From Lumbricus terrestris (lineage: Eukaryota; Annelida; Clitellata; Crassiclitellata; Lumbricidae), in NCBI GenBank assembly GCA_949752735.1, contig OX457044.1, positions 15,925,985-15,989,984 of the forward strand: a stretch of DNA of 64,000 nucleotides, read 5' to 3'. Shown here piece by piece: positions 11,487-22,481 of the stretch. The stretch's first letter is position 1. Every line of letters starts with the position of its first letter. The translations under genes and the position numbers were made by a program. A model generated the notes under the pieces. The model was not told the DNA's origin. It did not search any database and saw only the letters and a program-made list of their open reading frames with translations.

Positions 11487-11993
11487 GCCGGTGACACGAA
11501 ACGGAGTATCCCCCCTGAAAGCTATCCGGGGGGATGAATTAATCTATCCCTCCGGATGGAATTAACCGGTCTTTACTATCCGGGGGGATGAACCAGTCTA
11601 TCCCCTTTTTTGAAAATTGCGCATAATAAATTTTTTTATGCTGTAATCAAACTTTAAAGTGATTCTAATTGTTTTAAGTGTCCTAAGCAATGCTCAGATA
11701 AATGCAACTCGAATTTATTTAGTGACTCTGAGTGTTCTTAGGTGTTTTAAATGTTTTAAGTGCTCTAAAAACAGGGCAAAACAAATTATCTAGTATGAAT
11801 AAACATACCTGTTAGTGTCATTGTTCAAAACAAAGCATATGAAAATTAATTTGCAAAAGAAAATACACGCGGAAGTGAATTTTTCAACTTTTCTTCATTT
11901 GGGGGGATACAATTAATACGGGGGATACTCTATTTCGTGACACCGGCGTCAGGTGATATTCTATACGGGGATGCTCTATTTCGTGACACCGGC
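11487..11993. mobile_element. MITE with GCCGGTG...CACCGGC ends
   Basis: Unit B reads straight through (26480-26505) where unit A has this insertion. The left end GCCGGTGACACGAAACGGAG is inverted relative to the right end CTCTATTTCGTGACACCGGC, which is present twice (ending about 11948 and 11993). Many GGGGGATA motifs occur inside. No coding capacity is seen, the TSD is unresolved and the superfamily is unknown. Confidence 0.65.
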
Positions 11994-12551
11994 GCAAAAG
12001 GTCACGACCCATAAACCAATCATTTATTAATTCATAAACATTGAAATTGACATGGCAGAAAATGTTATGCCAACAGTTACGCAGGGCACGACAAAGGCTT
12101 GCCAAAAAGGGACAAGAGCCATAGGCGTAACTTTCTATTGTGACGGTGGTGTCCGGTCACCACCACTTTTAAAAGTGGTGGTGAAATTCACCACCACTTT
12201 TTGGTCCAGGAAAAAATATTTTTTTAGCATGCAAGCATTTGGCTGTCTTCAGCTTAGGCTATTCGTTCTCAAAATCAAGAGGCAGAAGAGGAAATAGATA
12301 GAGAAACTAGAGAGGATGGAGATTGGAAAGAAACATCGCATCAAAGTAGATAATTGACGGGCCCGTCGGGCCTCTATAAAATTATACTGTGCACGATTTG
12401 ACTGAATTTTCCAGTTTATCATTGGCCTTAACTTTGATTCCTTTGGATATTGGCGATTGGCTGTCACATCTTTAGCACTACTAGTATTAGCCTATTAGGC
12501 CTACTATTGTCGCTTCTTGCAGTCTGAAACTATACGCAGCAGCGCTTACTT

Positions 12552-13330
12552 AGTTACTTAGTCCTTCCCGTGCAGATTTGCACATCGGGCAACGCACTTC
12601 CTCCACTCCTCCCTGTCCATCGCCAATTCTTCAGCCTCATCCCATGACATCACCAGACATCTTAGATCACTTTTGATGGTGTCCCGACAGTTCTTTCGTG
12701 TTCTTCCTTTTTTACTTTTCTTCCAGCATTCCAGAACATACCCAGTTTGGCTCTTCGATCCTCATCCATGTGAACAGCATGCCCCATAAACCCAGTGTAG
12801 TCCTAAAAAATGAAGTGGGGGAACGCCTGGAAATTGAAGTAGCGACTGTAGCAAAAAGTGCAATCTTGCAAGAATTTTGCATAGTGTGAGCGCTGCTATT
12901 TTTGAAACTGTTGAATGTAAAAAAATAACAAAACACTTAATAAATGTAATTATGTAAATTTATACATAGGAATTGTTTGTTGAAGTCTTCTTTGTTCATT
13001 TATTTCAGCAGAAATGCTGCAAAATAGTGAGGGATCGCGTTCCCTCCCTGGAAAAAGTGCGGGAACGGCGTTCCCCCGCGTTCCCGCCCCACTACACCAC
13101 TGCATAAACCTCAGTATTCTCTTCTAATGATGTTTTTCTTATCTTTTTGTCCCGTCGTCTCTCTTGTGATTTTGTTTGTTATGCTTGTTCAGCCATGATA
13201 CCTGTAGAATCCTTCTCAGCCACCTTTGGTGTGCTGCATCCAGTCTTTTTCTGTTTGTTACCATCACGGGCCACGTCTCAGATCCGTACTGCACTGTGCT
13301 CACAAGTCACAACAAGTGCCTGTTGCATAT
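12552..13330 (-). pseudogene. RTE-like LINE ORF C-terminal fragment, split by a MITE
   Basis: The minus strand encodes the end of an endonuclease/reverse transcriptase polyprotein. Visible motifs are VQYGSETWPV and KRLDAAHQRWLRRIL upstream, then FMGHAVHMDEDRRAK, then SWDEAEELAMDREEWRKCV and CANLHGKD with a stop near 12553. The GHV-like motif followed by an A-x-DR-x-x-WR motif and a short Cys-containing tail is typical of RTE-type LINE C-termini. At least two frameshifts or stops are present, and a 310-bp MITE with a perfect TSD interrupts it at 12793. No catalytic domain remains. The plus-strand ORFs at 13147-13560 are shadows of this fragment. Confidence 0.7.
12793..13102. mobile_element. 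hAT-type MITE, 310 bp, inside the RTE fragment
   Basis: The ends CAGTGTAGT and ACTACACCACTG are inverted, with an exact 8-bp TSD CATAAACC at 12785-12792 and 13103-13110. The interior repeats GGGGGAACGC/GCGTTCCCCC near both ends. No coding region is present. Confidence 0.88.
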
Positions 13331-13482
13331 TTTTTTTTACCCGGGTAGGTTGCAACTTGCAAGCCCACCGCAGAACTCTTCTCCTTTATTCTGGCCTAGG
13401 ACAGGCTCAGGCTATCCTGATATCCTCGGCGGAAAAATTGTCGTCGCTAACCTACAGTAACCGACCTCAGTATACCTTATAT

Positions 13483-13827
13483 AAGTGGTTCCCAAACTTT
13501 TTAACTTTAGGGCCACTTTTTCTAAGCTGGAGGACACGAGGGTCACTTTTTCTTCGATGAAGGACATTTAATTTATGGGCCACAAGGCTAAAATTGGGTT
13601 AACTAAAAGCATATAAAATTTTTATAATTGATTCTTAATAGAATGTTTGATGCATGTTGTTTATAGACGTCAAAATAAAATAATTTGTAAAATTATAAAA
13701 TAATTATGTGTTCCATCCTGTCCAAATTATCAATTTTTCTATATGATAATTCTTTGAGAGATAATGGCCATTTTCATAGGCCTGACGGGCCACTTTTGGC
13801 CCACGGGCCACCGGTTGGGAACCGCTG
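13483..13827. mobile_element. hAT-type MITE, 345 bp
   Basis: The left end AAGTGGTTCCCAAAC and right end CCGGTTGGGAACCGCTG form the well-known hAT (Charlie-like) CAGNGGTTCCCAA terminus. The flanks CCTTATAT and CCATACAT match at 6 of 8 positions, a decayed TSD. Confidence 0.72.
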
Positions 13828-14226
13828 CCATACATAGGCTATAGGTCCTATAGACGACTTCTTAACGGAAGTATTATGGTCTCCACCTCGAGAGAAGGTA
13901 AGTTCGCCAGCCCCACAGTTCCAAACAGATTTACGGCCCTGATCCTGTCCTGAAGCTATTTTAATAATTGGACAACGTGTAGTCCATTTTGTTGTAGTCT
14001 GGGCTTGAAATTATGAAATCGAGTTTCCGTAAAAGTTCATAATTATTACCAAAATTCATAACAGAAAAGTTTAAACATAACTGTAATCGCTGTTCAAGTG
14101 AGACTTTGCGAGTGGGATAGTTCATCATAGCGGAATGGGAGGGTAGAGAGAAGGGAAGAAAAATTCAGTGAGCAGACAAATAGTCACCACCACTTTCTGG
14201 GGGAAAGTTACGCCCTTGACAAGAGC

Positions 14227-16780
14227 TGCTTAATTAACTAACTGATCATAATTATTAGAAGCAGTAGGATGCTACAAAAACACATCCATTCATGCACCAA
14301 GTATACATTAGTTTCAATGTAAAGTATAGGAACAGCGAAACCAAATTATGAGAAATATAATACGTATTCAGTCTAACACTTATAGCACAAAAACAACAAC
14401 ACTAACACAAGCATACTACATGTAGGCTACATGCCCCGATCTGGACTTCGAACGGTCAGAGGCGTTGTACAAATTTGCCTGGGATCTGGATTATCTGGTA
14501 AAATGCAAATGGTAATCTCTAAGTTTCTTAAAGTAGCTATAAAAAGAGAAGGTAGTAATTTCCATTAAACCTTAACCTAGAAATGGAAATTAAACACTTG
14601 ATAGTAGAATCGAATTTCAACAGGCATATACACAACTTTAAACAGCAGTGTTTAGTATACATATAGGCCTGATCTTTAAATTAATTGTATGCAATTGTTT
14701 GGCATTAATTGCAAACTATTTCTCCTAATTGTGACCTGGTCAGCAATTCAGGACCTTCATAAGCAACGAGGATAAGTCGATTAAAAAAATCAGGTGTCAA
14801 ACGCCGTCAAAATTAATTAGGTGGCTTTTAGGCTTAATTGTCGCAATGGCATCTTGCACACTCAAAATATGGCTTCGATAGTGAATATGTAGCCTATATG
14901 TAGGCTATCCCTAGAATTGTTCAACTCAACCTTAAGCCGCGTTTGAACATCATTTTATGATTTCCTTTTAAATTGAACTCAGTTTAAATTTTTATGTTTA
15001 TTTAAATAATTGTGGTTTACTAGCCTTGAGGGCGATGGTAGTAAGACAGCAAGCCACTAGCCTTTGCTGGCTCCTTTTGCAAAGTACCTAGTGTCCCATG
15101 ATTGTATCAATAGACTTCTGTGTGCAATGAACAACTGCATTTATTCATTCAAACTACATGCAGTGCCTAAGGTGTGGCAGCTGGTTGTGCTGGTGCTGTT
15201 TTTCATTTGATGTAAGTATACATTCATTAGAAGTATTTGCCTATTAGACATTGTGGAAGGAACATCTCCCTCAAAACCTTTTCCTTCTCGGTTAAAGCAA
15301 CTCATCGATCGTCTTTCGAGAGCTCGTTCGACCCCCTCCCCAACCCACAATGTACCTTGATTCTCGCAAGCAGAGAAGACAACATCAAACGTTGTATGAC
15401 ACCTGTGCTCACTGATGTCGTTTTCAATCTAGCTTGCATCGCAAGTCTGTTGTATAAGTACTAACGAATTTTTAAAAAAAACATTAGATCGTCTAAATTG
15501 TGATTATAAGGCACATATAGAAAGAAGTACACAATCAATTTTTCATGACATCTCAACCTTACAGTCTCGTAAACGCAACTGCTGAGTACATGTGCTGAAA
15601 TACTTATCCAAGTACTTAATGATTACAAAATGGCCAACTGTCCACTAAATAATCTCGATTGATTGAAAGTCAAACAAAATCATCAAAAATGAGTCTTTGA
15701 TCAAAGTATACAAATGTCAGCAATGTAATGCACTGGAAAAAGCAAATCGAAAACTAAAGACACATGCATAAAAACCTAATCAAACTAAAAATTTCAAACG
15801 CAAAACAAGTACTGTGTACTTAATCCTACAGGATAATATGGTCACATGTGTTTCATTAAGGTTGCTGGTTTTCAAAAAAATTAATTTATAGGCCATATCT
15901 GGTCAAACCGTTTTATTTGGAGACATACATTATTCTCCTGGAATTAATATGCTTCTTTTGAATATGCTTTATATTTTTCAGGATCTGGTCATAATTTTCA
16001 TAAGATTTTTCTGTAATATAAACCTGGGTTATTTTTCTGATGCGCAACTGTAAGTTATGGACCGTTTGGAGGAATTTGACCATGTTAGACTTCTTCGATC
16101 ATTTCGAGATGTTATCGAGAATCAAACTCAGCCGGCTGAAACTGAAAAGCAAATTGCTACAAACTTTTGCTTGTTGATTTTGCAAACAACGCTGAAATTA
16201 TATGAATAAAATAAAACAACCCAGGAAATAGTTACACAAGGGCATACTTGAATGGTTTTCACTCATGATGCGACATTTCAACGCTTGCGTCATTCACTAC
16301 ATTTGTTAATCCTCCGTACCTCAAACTATTGATTGTGCATGAATTCAAACTTTATTAATATGAATAAAATTATTTCATTGGGAGTCGTTTGGCCAATGCT
16401 GTAACAATCCCCTCCAAAATAATGCCATCTCAATATTAAGTTTAGGCATACAGTAGCATATATATATGGAATCCGTAATATCTCATTTTGAATGACATTA
16501 CTCTCACAGCAGATAGAATATTTACATTTTCCTCTTATTTTGCTTCAAATAACTTTTGGCTAGGGAGTGCTTGGATTTTTCAGCGTGCTTCTTGATGAAT
16601 ATTATGCAGAACAATATCACATCAGCATGTTTATTGGGAGCGTGGCACTGGAAAAGTATAGATTCTAATACGAACTTCAAGTTCGGACGATTTGGAAAAT
16701 GCTCTTCTGCATGGATTCTTATGTGAAATTTCGATGCTCTCCGGAGTGATGTCTTTTGTGGCTTCTCAAATTAGAAGGGT
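14227..16780. other. Conserved non-coding part of unit A, 3' of the zinc-finger gene
   Basis: No gene is supported. The whole stretch aligns to 26630-29340 (unit B), 44710-45720 plus 48804-50870 (unit D), and more loosely to units C and E. Short ORFs such as 15237-15464 are not conserved in frame between units. This is the 3' flank, or 3' untranslated region, of the minus-strand gene. Confidence 0.6.
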
Positions 16781-16814
16781 TTGAGAATGTTTTCTGACAA
16801 ACTTGACAAATGCA

Positions 16815-17849
16815 TTATTTATCGCCTGCATGTGTTCTCAAATGATTCTTTAGATGACTGCTATGTCGATAGAGCGTCTCACATAAGTGACATAGATACG
16901 GTTTCTCTCCTGTATGAATTTTCAGATGACCACGAAGTCCGTGAGATCTGGAAAACGATTTTTGGCATTCAGGGCATTGATAGGGTTTCTCTCTTGTGTG
17001 AATTTTTAGATGAGAACGCAGACCATAAGAATGGGAAAAACATTTTTGGCATTGCGGGCATTCGTAGGTTTTTTCTCCTGTATGCATTCTGTTGTGAGTC
17101 TTTAAAGATGAAGGATGTGCGAACGCTTTTGGACATAACTGGCACAGATGAGGCTTCTCTCCACTATGGATTCTAAGATGATATTTTAAGTAATCGCACC
17201 TGGAAAAACTTTGTTTACATAAGTGGCATTGATATGGCTTCTCCCCAGTATGAGATCTCAAGTGAGTTCGTAGCGCACTATAATTTGAAAATGATGTGCA
17301 ACATGACTGGCACAGAAAGGGTTTCTCTCCCGTATGGGTTCGAACATGCATTTGCAGACTAGAAGAAATAGAAAATCTTTTTTGACACGTGTCGCATTGA
17401 AATGGTTTCGCTCCAGTATGTGTTCTCGAGTGAACCGTCAGAGAAGAACTCTGTGCAAATGAGTTCGGGCAAAACTGACATCGAAATGGCCTGTCACCAG
17501 TATGGATTACAAGATGAACCTTTAAGGCACTAGAATGGAAATTTTTTTTCTTACATACCTGACACTGAAATGATTTCTCTCCAATATGTGTTCTTCTATG
17601 AAACTGCAGGTGTGAGAGTTGTTTAAATACTCTCTCACAGAATGGGCATCTATATGGTTTCTCTCCTGTATGGGTTCTAAGATGAGTCTGTAGATTGTGT
17701 GACTGTGAAAATCGTTTTTGACATACGAGGCACTCAAATGGTTTATCTCCAGTGTGGGTTCTAGTATGTGTCTTCAGACCCGTACAGAACGCGAACATTT
17801 TTTCGCAATGAAGACAGACGTAAGGCTTTTCTCCGGTATGGATTCTCAT
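16815..17849 (-). CDS. C2H2 zinc-finger protein, unit A copy (5' end disrupted)
   Basis: This is probably a nuclear nucleic-acid-binding protein. The 344-codon frame is almost entirely TFIIIA/Krueppel-type C2H2 fingers (C-x2-C-x12-H-x3-H) joined by TGEKPY-like linkers. It has 12 complete fingers plus the HMRIH end of an upstream one whose Cys pair lies at about 17880-17895 in the same frame, before the first Met. That upstream frame runs into a 161-bp retroposon insertion (17944-18104), which separates it from the original ATG near 18140 and adds stops. The copy therefore either starts at the internal Met (17849) or is a pseudogene. The frame ends at TAA 16815-16817, where units C and E have a Gln codon; the finger coded beyond is still readable down to about 16724. 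No KRAB, SCAN or BTB domain is visible. The closest relative is unit D, then B. Confidence 0.8.
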   Translation of the reverse strand: MRIHTGEKPYVCLHCEKMFAFCTGLKTHTRTHTGDKPFECLVCQKRFSQSHNLQTHLRTHTGEKPYRCPFCERVFKQLSHLQFHRRTHIGEKSFQCQVCKKKNFHSSALKVHLVIHTGDRPFRCQFCPNSFAQSSSLTVHSRTHTGAKPFQCDTCQKRFSISSSLQMHVRTHTGEKPFLCQSCCTSFSNYSALRTHLRSHTGEKPYQCHLCKQSFSRCDYLKYHLRIHSGEKPHLCQLCPKAFAHPSSLKTHNRMHTGEKTYECPQCQKCFSHSYGLRSHLKIHTREKPYQCPECQKSFSRSHGLRGHLKIHTGEKPYLCHLCETLYRHSSHLKNHLRTHAGDK

Positions 17850-17943
17850 GTGCTGTTTGAAACCACGTGAGTCCTTAAACAGCTTCTGACAAAATTCGCA
17901 TTCGTTCTCCTTTTCCTTGGAGCAGTCACTCTTCGCTCTCTTT

Positions 17944-18104
17944 GTAATGTAATGTAATGTAATGTAATTCAGACAATTTGTATAGCATCGTCAGTAGCAA
18001 GCTACTTCTAGGATGCTTTACACGCATAATGTCAACTGTCAGAGTAAATGTCATGAGCTCGAGAGCAAGTGTAGCTTCAATTGTTTGTTTTTTTGGGTTT
18101 TTTT
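17944..18104 (-). mobile_element. LINE 3'-tail insertion, 161 bp, in the zinc-finger 5' region
   Basis: The insertion is absent from units B and C at the same place. The TSD CTCTTT is exact (17938-17943 and 18105-18110). In the minus orientation it ends GATGCTATACAAATTG and then (ATTAC)n, the layout of a non-LTR 3' end with a short tandem tail. It is shared at the same position with unit D (52028-52188), so it predates their separation. It is not an intron: no GT donor lies at the 5' edge and no pyrimidine tract before the 3' edge. Confidence 0.8.
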
Positions 18105-18110
18105 CTCTTT

Positions 18111-18861
18111 ATTTCCCTCTTTCGGCTATTGGACATCACGAAAGATTAATTATCACTTAAGGTTATGTTTCATGTATGATTTCCCACAAAAATAGAATTG
18201 AGTATCCTGCAAGTTCCTGTAGATTGCATTGATTCAAAGGCCTAAATTGCCGGTTGCATGCTTTTTCCAGTGTGTAATGATCTGAAATAATAATAGCTTC
18301 ACTGGTTGCAAAACCCAAAGCAATACATTTCTTTATTTATATTTCAGTTACACCGATGACATATCCAGAAACTTCATGAGAATGGCCATGTGGGAGGGGA
18401 TCAAGGTGTGCGGGTGGAAAAGGTTTGGGGAGTGGAAGTGCTCAGCCCCAATTAGAAATTTTTGGAATTTCAACATTGCAATGGCAGCATTTTAAGTTGT
18501 CATCTTAAAATCCTTGCTGTACTTTGTACTTCTCCAGTGCTGATAACAGTGGTCTAAGATTTCAATAAATATTCTTTACAACAATAAACATTTCTTTTTA
18601 AGTTTCCACATTGTAAGGTTGCCATTCTATGACATCTTTGCAAACTTGTCATGTTATTCCAGTGCTATAAAAAGAGTGATTCAAGGTTTCAATAAATATA
18701 ATTGTAATTACGATTAGGCCTATAATTTCTTTATGTGTCAGCTTCAGCAACTCAGTTTTGCTGCTGCTGGACTATTTTCATGAATAACTACAGACGGGAC
18801 TCGGGAGTATCCCTATAATCATAGGCCTATAAGCTTACTTTGTAGCATTGGAATCTGCCTA
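18111..18861. other. Non-coding 5' flank of the unit A zinc-finger gene
   Basis: This aligns with 30910-31790 in unit B and 52195-52960 in unit D. The original start region MSNSRKREIKRKK (minus strand, about 18100-18140) is still visible before the retroposon. No other gene is seen. Confidence 0.55.
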
Positions 18862-20765
18862 TAGTCCGGTCTCTTAGCGGTCGAAAACATCGTTATTGTG
18901 CATTTTGGTGCTACAAAGAAAAGAAAGATATTTTTGAGTTCAGGAAGAAATTCTAAGAAAAGTGTGATATAGTGCCAGTGGAAAAAATGGGAAAAATTTT
19001 TCCAGTTTTTTTCCATTGGATTTTTTCCAGGAACATTAAATCATAATGTTGAAATAGCTCATAACAAGCTGAAATTTTCAGGATATGTGTAGGAATATTA
19101 GTAGAATGAGATACGAAAAGTGCCAAACAATCCTTCAAGAACTCTTTCCGAAATCCAAGATGGCGTACAAAATGGCCGCCATTTCCCAAGGTCATTAGTC
19201 ATCACCTGGAAAAAGCTCGTAACAAGCCGAAATTTGCAGGATAGGCGTAGAAGTATGAGTAGAATAAAATTCCAAAAGTGCCAAGCAATCCTCCAGGAGC
19301 TCTTTCTGGAAACCAAGATGGCGTCCAAGATGGCCGTCATTTTACAAGGTCATTAATTATCACCTGAAAAATGCTCGTAACAAGCTGAAATTTTCAGGAT
19401 AGGTGAAAGAATATGAGTAGAATAACATATCAAAAGTGCAAAACAATCCATCAGAAGTTCTCTCTGTAAACCAAGATGGCGTCCAAAATGGCCTCCATTT
19501 TTCATTATTGTGTTAGTTTTGCAACCTGAGAAGCTGGAATCACTATGGAAGCGACACGTACCGTGGTTTGGTGGACGAACATTGATCCCCTGGACATTAT
19601 CCAATATCCATCCTCCCATTTTACGTATAAAATTTTCAGGTGGACATGACTCGGGTTGACCGCATCTGTGCAGTTGGCCTATTTCTGCATTTAAGTGATA
19701 ACGCTTTATTAATATTTTTCCACCGTGTCATTCCTTGTAAGATCATGATGGTAAAAACCTGATATTGCTATTCAGATGTAAAGACAAGACTTGTTAGTTC
19801 GATCCATTCTGCTATTCCGTGGCCAACAATAAGATTATAGTTAGAGTCATTTAGGTTTAGATTACATTTAAGACCTGTCAATGTTGTGTTCGTCTTACCT
19901 TAGCGACCTTTTAATGCCGTTCGCATATAAAATTATATCTACAGTAAACATCAGCTGTGACGAACTTTGAACGATTACTGTAATAATTAAGTTAACAAAC
20001 AAGTAGCAGAGAGATAATGTGCAGGGATTATGTCCTTGGGACAAATGTTCGTCCTCCGAACCAGAGTACGTGTCACCTCCATAGTGATTCCAGCTTCTCA
20101 GGTTGCAAAACTAACACAATAATGAAAAATGGCGGCCATTTTGGACGCCATCTTGGTTTACAGAGAGAACTTCTGATGGATTGTTTTGCACTTTTGATAT
20201 GTTATTCTACTCATATTCTTTCACCTATCCTGAAAATTTCAGCTTGTTACGAGCATTTTTCAGGTGATAATTAATGACCTTGTAGAATGACGGCCATCTT
20301 GGACGCCATCTTGGTTTCCAGAAAGAGCTCCTGAAGGATTGCTTGGCACTTTTGGAACTTTATTCTACTCATACTTCTACGCCTATCCTGCAAATTTCGG
20401 CTTGTTACGAGCTTTTTCCAGGTGATGACTAATGACCTTGGGAAATGGCGGCCATTTTGTACGCCATCTTGGATTTCGGATAGAGCTTTTGAAGGATTGT
20501 TTGGCACTTTTCGTATCTCATTCTACTAATATTCCTACACATATCCTGAAAATTTCAGCTTGTTATGAGCTTCTTCAACATTATGATTTAATGTTCCTGG
20601 AAAAAATCTAATGGGAAAAAACTGGAAAAAGTGGAAAAATTTTTCCCATTTTTTCCACTGGCACTATGCCACACTTTTCTTAGAATTTCTTCCTGAACTC
20701 AAAAATATCTTTCTTTTGCTTGTAGCACCAAAATGCACAATTTTTCGCTAACATCCCGGACTACT
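18862..20765. mobile_element. Fold-back element with about 750-bp inverted arms
   Basis: The left arm (about 18863-19620) and right arm (about 20025-20763) are inverted copies around a spacer of about 400 bases. The right outer end is CGCTAACATCCCGGACTA; the left outer end AGTCCGGTCTCTTAGCGG is its diverged inverse. Unit B reads TCTGCCTATCCCTGC with no insertion (31780-31795). Each arm has three related units of about 157 bases with the core CCAAGATGGCGTCCAAAATG. Partial copies of one end lie at 34543-34654 and 58786-59250. There is no protein coding; matching short ORFs in the two arms only reflect the inversion. Confidence 0.8.
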
Positions 20766-21289
20766 ATCCCTGCAGCACGAGATGGACCTGAATTGCTTAC
20801 CAGGACATAATTAGCAGAATTGTTTTTACAAGGTACACAAACTAACCAAGAACTGCCAAACCACCAACTTTGGAAAGCCATGCAGTATGCTAATGATGTT
20901 GCGTTACTAAGTGTTCAAAGAACAAAATATTTTGAAATTTGAGTCAAACATTTCAAAGGTAGCACTGGAGTATTTAATTGCATAAAAATAGCATTTTGCA
21001 AATATTTATTGACAGTAAGTTATACCCGTTATGAAAATGGTAGCATTATATAATATAATAGTATATAATAACATGATCATAATCATAAATACACCGTGGC
21101 TCAATAAAAAGTAAGCCAAACTGTTTTTCGTATATCTCTAATGTCTGATGATTAATCATACTAAAGTTTTTCAATATTTAGAGAATTGAACTGGTCAACA
21201 ATATGATTCCAACATATAACATGTCATAAATTTGAACGGATAGAAAGATATGCATCTTCCTCCTTCAAAATCTGTACCTATAGTATCTT
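20766..21289. other. Non-coding part of unit A
   Basis: This aligns with 31795-32330 (B) and 52970-53510 (D). No gene or repeat is recognised. Confidence 0.5.
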
Positions 21290-21560
21290 TGGACAGTATC
21301 CAATGCCCACACTAACTCTCATCCTGACCCTAACCGAAAACTACGATGTATAACCAAACGCCTAACCTGACCCTAACCGACACTCACGATGCCAAATCTG
21401 AACCTAACCGACACTCACGATGCCAAATCTGACCTTAACCGACACTCACGATGCCTAACCTCACCCTAACCGATACTCACGATTCATAACCCAACGCCTG
21501 ATCTGATCCTAACTGACACTCACGATGCCTAACCGTAACCCAAACTCACGATGACCGAAT
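21290..21560. repeat. Minisatellite with CCTAACCGACACTCACGATG units
   Basis: About eight imperfect units of roughly 30 bases are present, each with CTAACCGACACTCACGATGCC. The same array occurs at 32340-32494 continuing at 33600-33690 (B) and at 53510-53800 (D). Reverse-oriented fragments lie inside the element at 43016-43422. Confidence 0.85.
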
Positions 21561-21862
21561 GCATCGAAAGGTGTATAAAAGCGCCCGATCATTTTTCGAA
21601 GCGCAGGTTTCTTCACTTTCGAAGTTTCTATTTAGTGTTTTTTTATATATTTATCCTCATTTATAATTATTAATTTAACTCTTCTACTTAGATCTCGCGT
21701 CGACTACTGACTGACTGAGTGCATTGCATCACGGGATGCGGGAGATACGTCGCAGCATTCTATGTTAGCGATTTCTTGGGCGGCCATATTGTTTACATGG
21801 ACAAGACTGTAGTCTTCTTCACTCTTCGCAATTACCAAATAATGTAAAGACAGTCCATGTAT

Positions 21863-22473
21863 GGTGTCACGACAACTCGTCTACCGACAACTCGTCTAAC
21901 GACAAGTGGTCTCCGGACAATTCGTCTACGACAACTGGTCTACAGACAAGTGATCCACCGCTTGAGAAATGGAAGCCGGATGAAAGTTTTTACGGGTGAA
22001 ATGGAGGTTTGGATTGATGAAAAAACGCAAGAGAAATGAAATCTGGATGATGGCTCTTTTTACAGGTGAAATAGAAGCTGGATTGACGAAAATAACGTAT
22101 GAGAAACAAAAGCTGGATGAAAGTATTTCTTGATCTGAAATAGAAGCTGGATTGATGAAAAACGCTTAAGTAATGGAAGCTGGATAAGGGTATTGTTTTA
22201 TATCTGAAATAGAAGCTGGATTGACGAAAATAACGGGTGAGAAATAGAAGCTGGATGAAGGTATTTTTAGATCTGAAGTAGAAGCTGGATGCATGTCGAA
22301 ATACATGAATAAAATCATCGATCCAGCTTCCATTTAAGCTAAGAAACCATTTTCATAAATCCAGCTTCTGTTTCACCAATACTATTCGTCTGTAGACCAG
22401 TTGTCGTTAGACCAATTGTCCGGAGACGAGTTGTCGGTAGACGAGTTGTCGGTAGACCAGTTGTCGTGGAACC
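21863..22473. mobile_element. Fold-back element FB1, GGT...ACC ends, 8-bp TSD
   Basis: The TSD CCATGTAT is exact at 21855-21862 and 22474-22481. The ends GGTGTCACGACAACTCG and GTTGTCGTGGAACC are inverted. The inverted arms consist of short tandem subrepeats of CGACAACTCGTCTAC with variants. The centre holds five or more degenerate units of about 60 bases with the core GAAATAGAAGCTGGATT. Unit B lacks it (33995-34025). The superfamily is not recognised. Confidence 0.8.
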
Positions 22474-22481
22474 CCATGTAT

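Larger units (their letters stand above)
12120..14218. mobile_element. hAT-like element holding three nested insertions
   Basis: The ends CATAGGCGTAACTTTC and GAAAGTTACGCCCTTG are inverted. The TSD ACAAGAGC is exact at 12112-12119 and 14219-14226. Unit B (26600-26640) and unit D (44690-44715) show the uninterrupted target. Inside are an RTE-like LINE fragment, itself split by a 310-bp MITE, and a second hAT-type MITE at 13483-13827. No transposase of its own is visible. Confidence 0.85.

Noticed and set aside
13147..13560. 137-residue plus-strand ORF
   Set aside because: Its first half is antisense to the RTE-like LINE fragment and it then crosses into unrelated DNA and the edge of a MITE.
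16781..17176. 131-residue plus-strand ORF over the zinc-finger gene, conserved in unit D and partly in unit E
   Set aside because: It is antisense to finger codons; its conservation follows from the C2H2 frame on the other strand.
17944..18104. Intron in the zinc-finger genes of units A and D
   Set aside because: It has no GT donor or pyrimidine tract, has a CTCTTT duplication and a tandem ATTAC tail, and is absent from B and C. It is an insertion.
19120..20507. Pair of matching 78-residue ORFs suggesting a conserved small protein
   Set aside because: They are the two arms of the inverted repeat read in opposite directions.
21857..22039. 60-residue ORF rich in TTRLPTTRL
   Set aside because: It is a translation of the fold-back subrepeats.
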